This document shows, piece after piece, positions 41,806 through 50,820 of a stretch of DNA of 64,000 nucleotides. The translations under genes and the position numbers were made by a program. Below the pieces are notes generated by a model, which was not told where the DNA came from, did no database searches, and worked only from the letters and a program-made list of their open reading frames with translations. Positions within the stretch are counted from its first letter, which is position 1. Every line of letters begins with the position of its first letter. The stretch is from Streptomyces mobaraensis NBRC 13819 = DSM 40847. Its GTDB lineage: Bacteria; Actinomycetota; Actinomycetes; Streptomycetales; Streptomycetaceae. The DNA is taken from assembly GCF_017916255.1 (NCBI RefSeq), contig NZ_CP072827.1, forward strand, positions 4,613,501 to 4,677,500, given 5' to 3'.

Positions 41806-43056
41806 ATGCCCTGTGAAGCCGCACCCGAAACCTCCGTCGACGATCTTGAAGGCGACCTGGCCGGCGCGCTGCCCGGCCGTCTTCCGGCCGAGCTGCGCGC
41901 CGAACTCATCGCCTTCCGGCGGGACTTGCACATGCACCCGGAGCTGGGGCACCGAGAGTTCCGTACCACCGCGGCGCTCAGGGCCAGACTGGAGAAGGCC
42001 GGGCTGCGGCCCCGGACCCTGGCCTCCGGCACCGGGCTGATCTGCGACATCGGGCGCTCCCGGCCGGGCGCCTCGCGCCGCCCGGTGCTGGCCTTCCGGG
42101 CCGACCTGGACGCGCTGCCCATCCCCGACACCAAGCAGGTCCCGTACCGCTCCACCGTCCCCGGCGCGGCCCACGCCTGCGGGCACGACGTGCACACCAC
42201 CGTCGTCCTCGGCGCCGGTCTGGTGCTGGCCGCGCTGGCCGAGGAGGGGCTGCTGCCGCACCCCGTCCGGCTGATCTTCCAGCCCTCCGAGGAGGTGCTG
42301 CCCGGCGGCGCCCTGGACGCGATCGAGGACGGCGCCCTGGACGGCGTCGGCAGGATCGTGGCGGTGCACTGCGACCCCAAGGTCGAGGTCGGCCGGATCG
42401 GGCTGCGGACCGGGCCCATCACCTCCGCCTGCGACAAGCTGGAGGTCGCGCTGGACGGCCCCGGCGGCCACACCGCCCGCCCCCACCTGACCACCGACCT
42501 GGTGACCGCCGCGGCCAAGGTGGCCACCGAGGTGCCCGCGCTGCTCGCGCGCCGGATCGACACCCGGGCGGGCCTCGCCGTCACCTGGGGACGGCTGGAG
42601 GCCGGGCACGCGGCCAACGTCATCCCGCAGCGCGCCGAGCTCTCCGGGACCGTGCGCTGCCTGGACATCGACGCCTGGCGGGACGCCCCCGACCTGGTGC
42701 ACGCCGCCGTGGACGAGGTGGCCGCCATGCACCGCGCCAAGTCGCAGATCACCTACATCCGCGGCGTCCCCCCGGTGGTCAACGACGGGGAGATCGCCGG
42801 GCTGCTGGGCCGGGCCATGACGGCGCGGCGCGGCGCGGACGCGGTGGAGGACACCCAGCAGAGCCTGGGCGGGGAGGACTTCTCCTGGTACCTGGAGCGG
42901 GTGCCCGGGGCCATGGCCCGGCTGGGCGTCCGCCCGGTGGGCGACTCGAAGGCCCGTGATCTGCACCGCGGTGACTTCGACGTCGACGAGGGGGCCATCC
43001 AGGTCGGAGTGGAGCTGTTCACGGCGGCCGCTTTGCTTGATCGCAATCAAATGTAG
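41806..43056 (+). CDS. M20 family amidohydrolase/peptidase
   Basis: A zinc-dependent amidohydrolase of the M20D group (hippurate, IAA-amino-acid hydrolase-like), 416 residues from this start. Metal and catalytic residues are visible: FRRDLHMHPELG, FRADLDALP, ACGHDVHTTVVLG, FQPSEEVLPGG, and the late GGEDFSWYL. The dimerisation lid follows DGPGGHTARP. The start is uncertain: ATG at 41806, GTG at 41794 or GTG at 41770 are all in frame, and AAAGGG lies 11 nt before the first of these. It hydrolyses an N-acyl amino acid or similar amide in the cytoplasm. It precedes the nucleoside uptake operon but is separated from it by 140 bp. Confidence 0.87.
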   Translation: MPCEAAPETSVDDLEGDLAGALPGRLPAELRAELIAFRRDLHMHPELGHREFRTTAALRARLEKAGLRPRTLASGTGLICDIGRSRPGASRRPVLAFRADLDALPIPDTKQVPYRSTVPGAAHACGHDVHTTVVLGAGLVLAALAEEGLLPHPVRLIFQPSEEVLPGGALDAIEDGALDGVGRIVAVHCDPKVEVGRIGLRTGPITSACDKLEVALDGPGGHTARPHLTTDLVTAAAKVATEVPALLARRIDTRAGLAVTWGRLEAGHAANVIPQRAELSGTVRCLDIDAWRDAPDLVHAAVDEVAAMHRAKSQITYIRGVPPVVNDGEIAGLLGRAMTARRGADAVEDTQQSLGGEDFSWYLERVPGAMARLGVRPVGDSKARDLHRGDFDVDEGAIQVGVELFTAAALLDRNQM

Positions 43057-43070
43057 GTTTCGTGGTCGTT

Positions 43071-43093
43071 TCGCGAACGAGTTCGGTTCGCGA
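43071..43093. terminator. Small hairpin after the amidohydrolase gene
   Basis: TCGCGAAC (43071-43078) pairs with GTTCGCGA (43086-43093) across a 7-nt loop, 14 bp past the stop. It could equally be an operator in the promoter region of the nucleoside transporter. Confidence 0.4.
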
Positions 43094-43130
43094 CGATCCG
43101 ATAACGGCTTGGGACTAGCCCTTTTCAGGC

Positions 43131-43149
43131 CATCTACGCGCGTTACGAT
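43131..43149 (+). promoter_or_regulatory. Promoter and operator of the nucleoside transporter operon
   Basis: CATCTACGCGCGTTACGAT contains the near-palindrome TACGCGCGTT at 43135-43144, and its end, TACGAT (43144-43149), resembles a -10 hexamer. The same core, as a perfect palindrome, precedes the add gene and lies before the ATPase gene of this operon. Confidence 0.55.
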
Positions 43150-43196
43150 CCCTCCGAACCAGCGCCAATGGAGGCGCTTCGAGTGAAGGGGCCCTC

Positions 43197-44228
43197 GTGC
43201 GCCGGGTATCCACCATCACTGTCGCGGGCATTGCCACCGCGGCTCTCGCATTCACCCTCACCGCCTGTGGCGAGTCCTCGACCGAGTCGAGCGGCAAGAA
43301 GGACAAGGGTCTCGGTCTCGCCTTCGACGTCGGCGGCCGTGACGACCACTCCTTCAACGAGTCCGCCGCCCGTGGCGCCGACAAGGCCGAGAAGGAGTTG
43401 GGCGTCCCGAACCGCCTGATGACGGCCAAGAACGGCGAGACGGAGGCCGAGCGCGAGCAGCGGCTGAACTCGCTGGCCGAGGCCGGGTACAACCCCGTCA
43501 TCGGCGTCGGCTTCAACTACCAGAAGTCGATCGAGAAGGTCGCGAAGGACCACCCGGACACCACCTTCGCCGTGATCGACTCGGTTGCCCAGGGCAAGAA
43601 CGTCGCGAGCATCACCTTCGGCGAGCACGAGGGCTCCTACCTCGCGGGTGTCGCCGCCGCCCTGAAGTCCAAGACCCACAAGGTCGGCTTCATCGGCGGT
43701 GTGAACAACGCCCTCATCCAGAAGTTCCAGGCGGGCTTCGAGCAGGGCGTCCGGGACACCGACCCCAAGGCGCAGATCACTTCGCAGTACCTGTACCCGA
43801 ACAACGACAAGGGCTTCAACGACCCGGCCGCCGCCAAGGACAAGGCCAAGGGCATGCTCGACTCGGGCATCGACGTGATCTACACCGCGGCCGGCCTCTC
43901 CGGCAACGGCTCGATCGAGGCCGTCGCGGGTCAGAAGGACGCCTGGGCGATCGGCGTGGACTCCGACCAGTACCAGCTCCCGGGCCTGGCCAAGTACAAG
44001 GACCACATCCTCACCTCCGTGGTGAAGAACGTGGACGTGGCCGTGTTCGACCTGGTCAAGAGCGTCAAGGACGGCAAGCCGCTGACCGGCCAGAAGACCT
44101 ACCTGCTCAAGGACGGCGGCGTCTCGCTGGTGACCTCGGGCGGCTTCATCGACGACATCAAGGACAAGATCGAGGCCGCGAAGAAGAAGATCGCGGACGG
44201 TCAGGTCAAGGTCAAGGACAAGCCGTAA
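43197..44228 (+). CDS. BMP family nucleoside-binding lipoprotein
   Basis: A 343-residue binding protein of the PnrA/BmpA family for purine and pyrimidine nucleosides. The GTG start is followed by a signal peptide with Leu-Thr-Ala-Cys (lipidated Cys at 24). The fold landmarks are LGLAFDVGGRDDHSFNESAARGADKAEKELG, VIGVGFNYQKSIEKVAKDHPDTTFAVID, and VGFIGGVNNALIQKFQAGFEQGV. The nucleoside-contacting Asp and Phe residues (GRDDHSFNES) and the DQYQLPG stretch are typical. It is the first gene of an operon with ATPase, two permeases, cdd and deoA, so it brings nucleosides in for salvage and catabolism. Confidence 0.93.
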   Translation: MRRVSTITVAGIATAALAFTLTACGESSTESSGKKDKGLGLAFDVGGRDDHSFNESAARGADKAEKELGVPNRLMTAKNGETEAEREQRLNSLAEAGYNPVIGVGFNYQKSIEKVAKDHPDTTFAVIDSVAQGKNVASITFGEHEGSYLAGVAAALKSKTHKVGFIGGVNNALIQKFQAGFEQGVRDTDPKAQITSQYLYPNNDKGFNDPAAAKDKAKGMLDSGIDVIYTAAGLSGNGSIEAVAGQKDAWAIGVDSDQYQLPGLAKYKDHILTSVVKNVDVAVFDLVKSVKDGKPLTGQKTYLLKDGGVSLVTSGGFIDDIKDKIEAAKKKIADGQVKVKDKP

Positions 44229-44308
44229 CCCACGGCCGGCTCCGGCCGGCCGTCCGGCTGACCGGGCCCGGCGGGGAACACCCTCGCCGGGCCCGCACAT
44301 ACGCGCCA

Positions 44309-44326
44309 ACGCTACGCGCGTAGCGT
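44309..44326. promoter_or_regulatory. Perfect 18-bp palindrome before the transporter ATPase gene
   Basis: ACGCTACGCGCGTAGCGT is a perfect palindrome. It shares its TACGCGCGTA core with sites before the binding-protein gene and before add. It lies 80 bp after the lipoprotein stop, and could be an internal operator or a processing/attenuation site in the mRNA. Confidence 0.65.
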
Positions 44327-44374
44327 GCAGTTGTCGCGTGTAGCGTCACCCCCGCCCGTCCGGAGATCTCCACC

Positions 44375-46087
44375 GTGCCCCCACCCGGTGGACACCCCGG
44401 TGTCACCCCCGCTCCCTTTCCCCGAGGAGAGTGCGCCATCAAAGCGTCCAGCAAAGAGTCCAGCAGCGGCACCGCTCCCGCGGTGGAACTGCAAGGCATC
44501 ACCAAGCGGTTCCCGGGCGTCGTGGCCAACCACGACATCTGCCTCACGGTCCGCCGCGGCACCGTCCACGCCCTCTGCGGCGAGAACGGCGCCGGCAAGT
44601 CCACCCTGATGAAGATCCTCTACGGCATGCAGAAGCCGGACGAGGGCACCATCACCCTCGACGGCGAGCAGGTCAGCCTGCACAGCCCGGCCGACGCCAT
44701 CGCGCGCGGCATCGGCATGGTGCACCAGCACTTCATGCTCGCCGACAACCTGACCGTCCTGGAGAACGTCGTCCTCGGCGCCGAGAAGCTCCACGGCATC
44801 GGCGGCAGGGCCCGCAAGAAGATCAAGGAGATCTCCGACGCGTACGGCCTCGGCGTCCGCCCCGACGTCCTCGTGGAGGACCTCGGCGTCGCCGACCGCC
44901 AGCGCGTGGAGATCCTCAAGGTTCTCTACCGGGGCGCGCGCACGCTGATCCTCGACGAGCCGACCGCCGTCCTGGTCCCGCAGGAGGTCGACGCGCTCTT
45001 CGACAACCTGCGCGAGCTCAAGGCCGAGGGCCTGACGGTCATCTTCATCTCGCACAAGCTCGGCGAGGTGCTCTCCGTCGCGGACGACATCACCGTCATC
45101 CGCCGCGGCACCACCGTCGGCACCGCGGTCCCCAGCGAGACCACGCCCAAGCAGCTCGCCGAGCTGATGGTCGGCGAGGAGCTGCCGTCGCCGGAGACCC
45201 GCGAGTCCACGGTCACCGATACGCCGATGCTCACCGTCGAGGGCCTGCACCTGTCGGCCACCGACTCCGACGGCGTCGTCCGGACCGTCCTCGACGGCAT
45301 CGGCTTCACCATCCACAAGGGCGAGGTCCTGGGCCTCGCGGGTGTGGAGGGCAACGGCCAGGCCGAACTGGTCGAGACGATCATGGGCATGCGCGACCCG
45401 GACCGCGGCACCGTCACCCTCGACGGCGCCGAGATCACCCACACGCCGACCCGCAAGCGGCGTGAGGGCGGCATCGGCTACATCCCCGAGGACCGGCACC
45501 GCCACGGCCTGCTGCTGGAAGCCCCGCTGTGGGAGAACCGCATCCTGGGCCACGTCACGGAGAAGCCCAACAGCAAGGGCGCGCTCCTCGACAACAAGGC
45601 CGCGCGGGCCGACACCGAGCGCATCGTCCGCGAGTTCGACGTCCGCACGCCCGGCATCGAGGTCACCGCGGCCTCGCTGTCCGGCGGCAACCAGCAGAAG
45701 CTGATCGTCGGCCGCGAGATGAGCCACAAGCCGAAGCTGCTCATCGCCGCCCACCCCACCCGCGGTGTGGACGTCGGCGCGCAGGCGCAGATCTGGGACC
45801 AGATCCGCGAGGCGCGCCGCGAGGGACTCGCGGTGCTGCTGATCTCTGCCGACCTGGACGAGCTCATCGGGCTCTCCGACACCCTGCGGGTGATGTTCCG
45901 CGGCCGCCTGGTCGCCGACGCGGACCCCGCCACCATCACCCCGGAGGAGTTGGGCTCGGCCATGACCGGCGCCGCGACCGGGCACCTCGAGCACGACGAG
46001 AACCCCGAGACCCCCGAAGAGCCGCCGGCCCCGGCCGACGGCACCAACGACGACAGCGACAGCGCGGAAGGAGGCGACTCCAAGTGA
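44375..46087 (+). CDS. Nucleoside ABC transporter ATP-binding protein (two ATPase domains)
   Basis: A double-ATPase subunit of the carbohydrate/nucleoside uptake type (YufO/NupA-like), up to 570 residues. Domain 1 has Walker A GENGAGKST, and Walker B in LILDEPTAVL. Its signature motif is degenerate (VEDLGVADRQ). Domain 2 has a degenerate Walker A (GVEGNGQAEL) with signature LSGGNQQKL and Walker B LLIAAHPTRGVD, as is usual in this family. The acidic C-terminal tail is low-complexity. The start is unclear. GTG at 44375 has GGAG 9 nt before it, but the best ribosome-binding site (GAGGAGAG, 44424-44431) points to an ATC codon at 44438. GTG at 44483 is a further option. Confidence 0.9.
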   Translation: MPPPGGHPGVTPAPFPRGECAIKASSKESSSGTAPAVELQGITKRFPGVVANHDICLTVRRGTVHALCGENGAGKSTLMKILYGMQKPDEGTITLDGEQVSLHSPADAIARGIGMVHQHFMLADNLTVLENVVLGAEKLHGIGGRARKKIKEISDAYGLGVRPDVLVEDLGVADRQRVEILKVLYRGARTLILDEPTAVLVPQEVDALFDNLRELKAEGLTVIFISHKLGEVLSVADDITVIRRGTTVGTAVPSETTPKQLAELMVGEELPSPETRESTVTDTPMLTVEGLHLSATDSDGVVRTVLDGIGFTIHKGEVLGLAGVEGNGQAELVETIMGMRDPDRGTVTLDGAEITHTPTRKRREGGIGYIPEDRHRHGLLLEAPLWENRILGHVTEKPNSKGALLDNKAARADTERIVREFDVRTPGIEVTAASLSGGNQQKLIVGREMSHKPKLLIAAHPTRGVDVGAQAQIWDQIREARREGLAVLLISADLDELIGLSDTLRVMFRGRLVADADPATITPEELGSAMTGAATGHLEHDENPETPEEPPAPADGTNDDSDSAEGGDSK

Positions 46088-47190
46088 AGAAGTTCGACAA
46101 GAACAAGATCATCCTGGGGATCGCCGCGCCCCTGCTGGCGATCGTGGCGGCCGTCGCGATCACCTCGGTCATCATCGCGGCCACCGGCAAGGACCCGTTC
46201 CACGCCTACCAGGTGATGGTGGACTTCGGCTCGAAGAGCGACAGCCAGGTCTGGATCATCAACAAGGCGACCCCGTACTACCTGTCCGCGCTGGCCGTCG
46301 CCATCGGCTTCCGGATGAATCTCTTCAACATCGGCGTCGACGGCCAGTACCGCATCGCGGCCTTCTTCGCCGCCGTCGTCGGTGGCGCGCTCACGCTGCC
46401 CGGCATCATCCAGATCCCGATCATCATCATCGTGGCGATGGCGGTCGGCGCCGTCTGGGCGGGCATCGCGGGTCTGCTGAAGACCACCCGCGGCGTCAAC
46501 GAGGTGATCAGCACGATCATGCTGAACGCCATCGGCGCCTCGGTGATCGGCTACTTCCTCCAGGACGGCCGGCTGGCGAAGAAGGAGGGCAACCTGATCC
46601 ACACGCCCTACCTGCCGGACTCGGCGCACTTCTTCGAGATCCCGACCACGCCCAAGCCGATCTACGGCTTCGTGATCGTCGCGGCCGTCGCGGGCCTGGC
46701 CTACTGGTTCATCCTGGGCCGCACCCGCTTCGGCTTCGACCTGCGCACCGTCGGCCAGTCCGAGTCGGCCGCCCAGGCCAGCGGCGTCAGCGTCAAGCGC
46801 ATGATCATCACCTCGATGCTGCTCTCCGGCGCCGTCGCCGGCCTCGTCGGCATGCCGACCCTGCTCGGCGTCTCGTACAACTACGGCACCGACTTCCCCA
46901 CGGGCATCGGCTTCACCGGCATCGCCATCGCCCTGCTCGGCCGCAACCACCCCATCGGCATGGCGCTCGGCGCCCTGCTCTGGGGCTTCCTGGACCGCAC
47001 CGGCACGCAGCTCGAGTTCGAGGGCTACGCCCAGGAGATCGTCGGCGTGATCCAGGGCGTCATCGTCCTCTGCGTCGTCATCGCCTACGAGATCGTGCGG
47101 CGCTACGGCCTCAAGACCCAGCAGCGCAAGGTCGGCGAGGAGCTCGCCGCCCAGGCCCGCAAGAGCGACAAGGCGGAGGTTTCCGCGTGA
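46084..47190 (+). CDS. Nucleoside ABC transporter permease 1
   Basis: A 368-residue permease of the BPD_transp_2 family with about ten helices. The GTG start lies in a GTGA overlap with the ATPase gene behind GGAGGCG. Characteristic segments are YYLSALAVAIGFRMNLFNIGVDGQYRIAAF, TTRGVNEVISTIMLNAIG (the conserved loop that contacts the ATPase), and LGVSYNYGTDFPTGIGFTGIAIALLGRNHPIG. It pairs with the following gene as the membrane channel for nucleosides. The C-terminus is a charged cytoplasmic tail. Confidence 0.93.
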   Translation: MKKFDKNKIILGIAAPLLAIVAAVAITSVIIAATGKDPFHAYQVMVDFGSKSDSQVWIINKATPYYLSALAVAIGFRMNLFNIGVDGQYRIAAFFAAVVGGALTLPGIIQIPIIIIVAMAVGAVWAGIAGLLKTTRGVNEVISTIMLNAIGASVIGYFLQDGRLAKKEGNLIHTPYLPDSAHFFEIPTTPKPIYGFVIVAAVAGLAYWFILGRTRFGFDLRTVGQSESAAQASGVSVKRMIITSMLLSGAVAGLVGMPTLLGVSYNYGTDFPTGIGFTGIAIALLGRNHPIGMALGALLWGFLDRTGTQLEFEGYAQEIVGVIQGVIVLCVVIAYEIVRRYGLKTQQRKVGEELAAQARKSDKAEVSA

Positions 47191-48479
47191 GTACCACCTT
47201 CACCTCCGGGCTCGCCGACCGGCTGAGCGGGAAGAACAAGGGCGACGGCGGAAAGCGGAAGCTCTCCTACCCCGTCATCATGCTGGGCGTGGCGGGCGCG
47301 CTGATCCTGCTCTCCGCGCTCCGCGCGATCACCGGTGCCAACGACCTGACCGGTTCCGGCCAGTTCGGCTCGGCGCTCGCGGCGGCGGTGCCGATCGGCC
47401 TCGCGGGCCTCGGCGGCCTCTGGTCCGAGCGGGCCGGCGTGGTCAACATCGGCCTCGAGGGCATGATGATGCTGGGCGCCTTCTCGGCCGGCTGGATGGG
47501 CTGGCAGCACGGCCCCTGGGTCGCGGCCGCGGCCGGTGTCGTCGGCGGCGCGCTGGGCGGTCTGCTGCACGCGATCGCCACCGTCACCTTCAACGTGGAC
47601 CACATCATCTCCGGTGTGGCCATGAACATCCTGGCGCTGGGCATCACCCAGTACTTCGCCAAGCTGTGGTTCGGCGCCGAGGGCAGCGCCGCCCAGCAGG
47701 CGGGCGGCAACGACAAGCAGTCGCCCGTCATGAGCAACATGGGCGACTTCTCCATCCCCGGTCTCGCCGACTGGCTCCACGACGTGGAGAAGCACCACTG
47801 GTTCCTCGTCTCGGACGCCGCAGGCATCGTGCGCGGCTTCGTCTCCGAGGTGGACTGGCTGACGATCGTCGCCGCGCTGCTCTTCGTCGGCACCTTCTTC
47901 GTGCTGTGGCGCTCGGCCTTCGGCCTGCGCCTGCGCTCCTGCGGCGAGAGCCCGGTGGCCGCCGAGTCGCTCGGCGTCAACGTCTACACGTACAAGTACG
48001 CGGCGGTCGTCGTCTCCGGCGCCCTCGCCGGCCTCGGCGGCGCGTTCCTCGCCATCGGCACCCACATGTACTCCGACGGCCAGACCGGCGGCCGTGGCTA
48101 CATCGGCCTCGCCACGATGATCTCCGGCAACTGGCGGCCGGGCGGCGTGGCCATGAGCGCCGGCCTGTTCGGCTTCATGGACAGCCTCCAGCTGCGCTCG
48201 GGCGGCCCGACCGTCCACGCGCTGCTGCTGCTGATCGCCGTGCTCCTGGTGGGCCTCGCGGTCTTCCGGTACCGGGGCGGCAAGGTCAAGGCGGCCGGTG
48301 TCGCGGCGGTCGTGGCCGTGGCCCTGTTCGTCTGGTTCTCCCTGACGGACACCGTGCCGCTGGAGTTCGTGGACGCCACGCCGTACGTGGTCACGCTGCT
48401 GGTGCTGTCCCTGTTCTCGCAACGGCTGCGGATGCCGAAGGCGGACGGCAAGCCCTATCGAAAGGGTCAAGGAAAGTGA
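47187..48479 (+). CDS. Nucleoside ABC transporter permease 2
   Basis: A 430-residue BPD_transp_2 permease, start GTG in a GTGA overlap with permease 1. Landmarks are IGLAGLGGLWSERAGVVNIGLEGMMMLGAF, ITFNVDHIISGVAMNILALG-type loop (here VTFNVDHIISGVAMN), LRSCGESPVAAESLGVNVYTYKY and GGRGYIGLATMISGNWRPGG. It is longer than average because of a hydrophilic segment of about 45 residues (AEGSAAQQAGGNDKQSP onward) between helices and extra helices at the end. It completes the transporter and overlaps cdd by four bases. Confidence 0.93.
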   Translation: MSTTFTSGLADRLSGKNKGDGGKRKLSYPVIMLGVAGALILLSALRAITGANDLTGSGQFGSALAAAVPIGLAGLGGLWSERAGVVNIGLEGMMMLGAFSAGWMGWQHGPWVAAAAGVVGGALGGLLHAIATVTFNVDHIISGVAMNILALGITQYFAKLWFGAEGSAAQQAGGNDKQSPVMSNMGDFSIPGLADWLHDVEKHHWFLVSDAAGIVRGFVSEVDWLTIVAALLFVGTFFVLWRSAFGLRLRSCGESPVAAESLGVNVYTYKYAAVVVSGALAGLGGAFLAIGTHMYSDGQTGGRGYIGLATMISGNWRPGGVAMSAGLFGFMDSLQLRSGGPTVHALLLLIAVLLVGLAVFRYRGGKVKAAGVAAVVAVALFVWFSLTDTVPLEFVDATPYVVTLLVLSLFSQRLRMPKADGKPYRKGQGK

Positions 48480-48871
48480 CCTCTCCCGCTCTCTGGGCGG
48501 ATCTGCGTGCGCAGGCCCGGGACGCCATGTCCCGGGCCTACGCCCCGTACTCCGGCTTCCCCGTCGGTGCCGCGGCCGTCGTCGACGACGGCCGCGTGGT
48601 CACCGGCTGCAATGTGGAGAACGCCGCCTACGGCGTCGCCCTGTGCGCCGAGTGCGGTCTGATCTCCGCCCTCGTCTCCTCCGGCGGCGGCCGGCTCACC
48701 GCCTTCACCTGCTGCGACCGCAACGGCGACGTCCTGATGCCGTGCGGCCGCTGCCGCCAGCTCCTCTGGGAGCACGGCGGCCCTGAGCTGGCCGTGGACA
48801 CGGCCTCCGGGATCCGCCCGCTGGCCGAGCTCCTCCCGGACGCGTTTGGGCCCGCCGACCTCGATCGTTGA
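48476..48871 (+). CDS. cdd: Cytidine deaminase
   Basis: A 131-residue tetrameric-type zinc enzyme converting cytidine and deoxycytidine to uridine and deoxyuridine. The substrate-binding NVENAAYG, the zinc/catalytic Cys-Ala-Glu in VALCAECG, and the second zinc pair in MPCGRCRQLLWE are all present, as is the PYSGFPVGAA region. The GTG start overlaps the permease stop (GTGA), with AAGGA just before it. It works on nucleosides brought in by the upstream transporter and feeds deoA. Confidence 0.96.
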   Translation: MTSPALWADLRAQARDAMSRAYAPYSGFPVGAAAVVDDGRVVTGCNVENAAYGVALCAECGLISALVSSGGGRLTAFTCCDRNGDVLMPCGRCRQLLWEHGGPELAVDTASGIRPLAELLPDAFGPADLDR

Positions 48872-48886
48872 AGATGTCCTCAAGCG

Positions 48887-48916
48887 CCGGACGGGTTGCT
48901 GACGCAGCCCGTCCGG
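48887..48916. repeat. CCGGACGGG palindrome between cdd and deoA
   Basis: A 13-bp stem (48887-48899 with 48904-48916, one G-T pair) has the tetraloop TGAC, flanked on the left by TCCTCAAG. The same sequence type occurs at 33652-33703, so it is a dispersed intergenic element that may reduce read-through into deoA. Confidence 0.7.
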
Positions 48917-48973
48917 GTCACTTTCCGGCCCCGGGAAGACCTGAGGACGCACGAACTTAAGGAAAATGTGCTG

Positions 48974-50251
48974 ATGGACGCCATTTCCGTCATCCGCGCC
49001 AAGCGCGACCGCGGCCGTCTGACCGACGAGCAGATCGACTGGATGATCGACGCCTACACGCGGGGCGAGGTCGCCGACGAGCAGATGTCCGCGCTCGCCA
49101 TGGCGATCCTGCTGAACGGCATGGACCGTGCGGAGATCGCCCGCTGGACGGCGGCGATGATCAAGTCCGGCGAGCGCATGGACTTCTCCTCGCTGCCCGT
49201 GCCCACCGCCGACAAGCACTCCACCGGCGGCGTCGGCGACAAGATCACGCTGCCGCTGGCCCCCCTCGTCGCCGCCTGCGGCGCGGCCGTCCCGCAGCTC
49301 TCCGGCCGCGGCCTCGGCCACACCGGCGGCACCCTCGACAAGCTGGAGTCCATCCCCGGCTGGCGGGCGCTGCTCTCCAACGACGAGATGATGGACGTCC
49401 TCCGGAACGTCGGCTCCGTCATCTGCGCGGCGGGCGACGGCCTCGCCCCCGCCGACAAGAAGCTCTACGCGCTGCGCGACGTCACGGGCACGGTCGAGGC
49501 GATCCCGCTGATCGCCAGCTCGATCATGTCGAAGAAGATCGCCGAGGGTACGGGCTCGCTCGTCCTCGACGTCAAGGTCGGCTCCGGCGCGTTCATGAAG
49601 AACATTGAGGACGCGCGCGAGCTCGCCTCCACGATGGTCGGCCTCGGCACCGACCACGGCGTCAAGACCGTCGCCCTGCTCACCGACATGTCGACCCCGC
49701 TCGGCCTCACCGCGGGCAACGCCCTCGAGGTCCGCGAGTCCGTCGAGGTGCTGGCGGGCGGCGGCCCGGCCGACGTCGTCGAGCTGACCCTCGCCCTCGC
49801 CCGCGAGATGCTCGCCGCGGCCGGCCTGCCCGACGCGGACCCGGCCAAGGCGCTCGCCGACGGCTCCGCCATGGACCACTGGCGCCGCATGATCATCGCG
49901 CAGGGCGGCGACCCGGACGCGGCCCTCCCGGTCGCCCGAGAGCAGCACGTCGTCACCGCGACCGCGTCCGGCGTCCTGACGACGCTCGACGCCTACGCCG
50001 TCGGCGTCTCCGCCTGGCGCCTCGGCGCGGGCCGCGCCCGCAAGGAGGACCCGGTGCAGGCCGGCGCCGGCATCGAGATGCACGCCAAGCCGGGCGACAC
50101 GGTCACGGCGGGCCAGCCGCTGCTGACCCTGCACACGGACACCCCCGAGAAGTTCGACTACGCCCTCGCGGCCCTGGACGGCGGCATCGAGATCGCCGCG
50201 CCCGGCACGGACTTCACGCCGAACCCGATCGTGCTGGACCGCATCGCCTGA
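48974..50251 (+). CDS. deoA: Thymidine phosphorylase
   Basis: A 425-residue pyrimidine-nucleoside phosphorylase releasing thymine or uracil and deoxyribose 1-phosphate. The N-terminal helical domain (DAISVIRAKRDRGRLTDEQIDWMIDAYTRG) is followed by the phosphate-binding ADKHSTGGVGDK and GRGLGHTGGTLDKLESIPG. The substrate Lys is in the DVKVGSGAFMK segment, and the C-terminal PYNP domain contains AGRARKEDPVQAGAGI. The ATG at 48974 has AAGGAAAA 8 nt before it. It is the last gene of the nucleoside operon and ends at a strong terminator. Confidence 0.96.
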   Translation: MDAISVIRAKRDRGRLTDEQIDWMIDAYTRGEVADEQMSALAMAILLNGMDRAEIARWTAAMIKSGERMDFSSLPVPTADKHSTGGVGDKITLPLAPLVAACGAAVPQLSGRGLGHTGGTLDKLESIPGWRALLSNDEMMDVLRNVGSVICAAGDGLAPADKKLYALRDVTGTVEAIPLIASSIMSKKIAEGTGSLVLDVKVGSGAFMKNIEDARELASTMVGLGTDHGVKTVALLTDMSTPLGLTAGNALEVRESVEVLAGGGPADVVELTLALAREMLAAAGLPDADPAKALADGSAMDHWRRMIIAQGGDPDAALPVAREQHVVTATASGVLTTLDAYAVGVSAWRLGAGRARKEDPVQAGAGIEMHAKPGDTVTAGQPLLTLHTDTPEKFDYALAALDGGIEIAAPGTDFTPNPIVLDRIA

Positions 50252-50274
50252 CCTGCGGACGCCTTGAACGGGTG

Positions 50275-50306
50275 AACGGGGCCGGTGGCTTGCCACCGGC
50301 CCCGTT
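50275..50306. terminator. Terminator after deoA
   Basis: A perfect 15-bp stem (50275-50289 with 50292-50306, arm AACGGGGCCGGTGGC) around a two-base turn lies between the convergent deoA and 50322 genes. Confidence 0.8.
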
Positions 50307-50321
50307 GCCGTATCCGGCGGT

Positions 50322-50738
50322 TCACACGAACGGGCGATCGCTGCCCGGCCCGGCTTTCGGGAACGCCGGCTCGACGGAGCGCAGGAGGCCGACGAGGTCG
50401 TCCACGGTGAGACCGCAGTACGCGGCGCGGTGGACAGCCGCCAGGAGCAGGTGGGCGACCGTCTGCTGGTCCGTCTCCTCGTCGATCCACTCTGCGGGCT
50501 TCTCGATCCCCGCGTCGTTCAGCAGCACCCCGTGCCGGCTCGCGACCTCCGCCGCGACCTCCGTGATGGCGTGGAAGAGGGTGGGCGCCTCCCGGGTGCC
50601 GGTGACGCCGGGGTAGTGGTCCCAGGTCCGGTCCGAGTACGTGAACCCGGCGGGTGGGTCGGCGGCCAGCGCGGCGAAGTGATCCGCCTTCTTCTTCGGC
50701 CAGTTGTCGTGGAGGAGCGTCACTTCGTGATGGGTCAT
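50322..50738 (-). CDS. Conserved hypothetical protein, 138 residues
   Basis: A soluble acidic protein with predicted mostly helical structure. It starts MTHHEVTLLHDNWPKKKADHFAALAADPP. A Thr-rich middle (YSDRTWDHYPGVTGTREAPTLFHAITEVA) and a helical C-terminal half (DQQTVAHLLLAAVHRAAYCGLTVDDLVGLLRSVEP) follow. The ATG at 50738 is preceded by a weak site, and a start further upstream would add only Arg/Pro-rich shadow sequence. I do not recognise a family. It lies alone between two terminators. Confidence 0.6.
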   Translation of the reverse strand: MTHHEVTLLHDNWPKKKADHFAALAADPPAGFTYSDRTWDHYPGVTGTREAPTLFHAITEVAAEVASRHGVLLNDAGIEKPAEWIDEETDQQTVAHLLLAAVHRAAYCGLTVDDLVGLLRSVEPAFPKAGPGSDRPFV

Positions 50739-50820
50739 GCGCAGATGGTGACAGGGGGGTCTGACATCGGGGTGTCGATCACCGCCCCGAAGGTGAGCGG
50801 AGCTTGCGCCGCAGGCGCGC

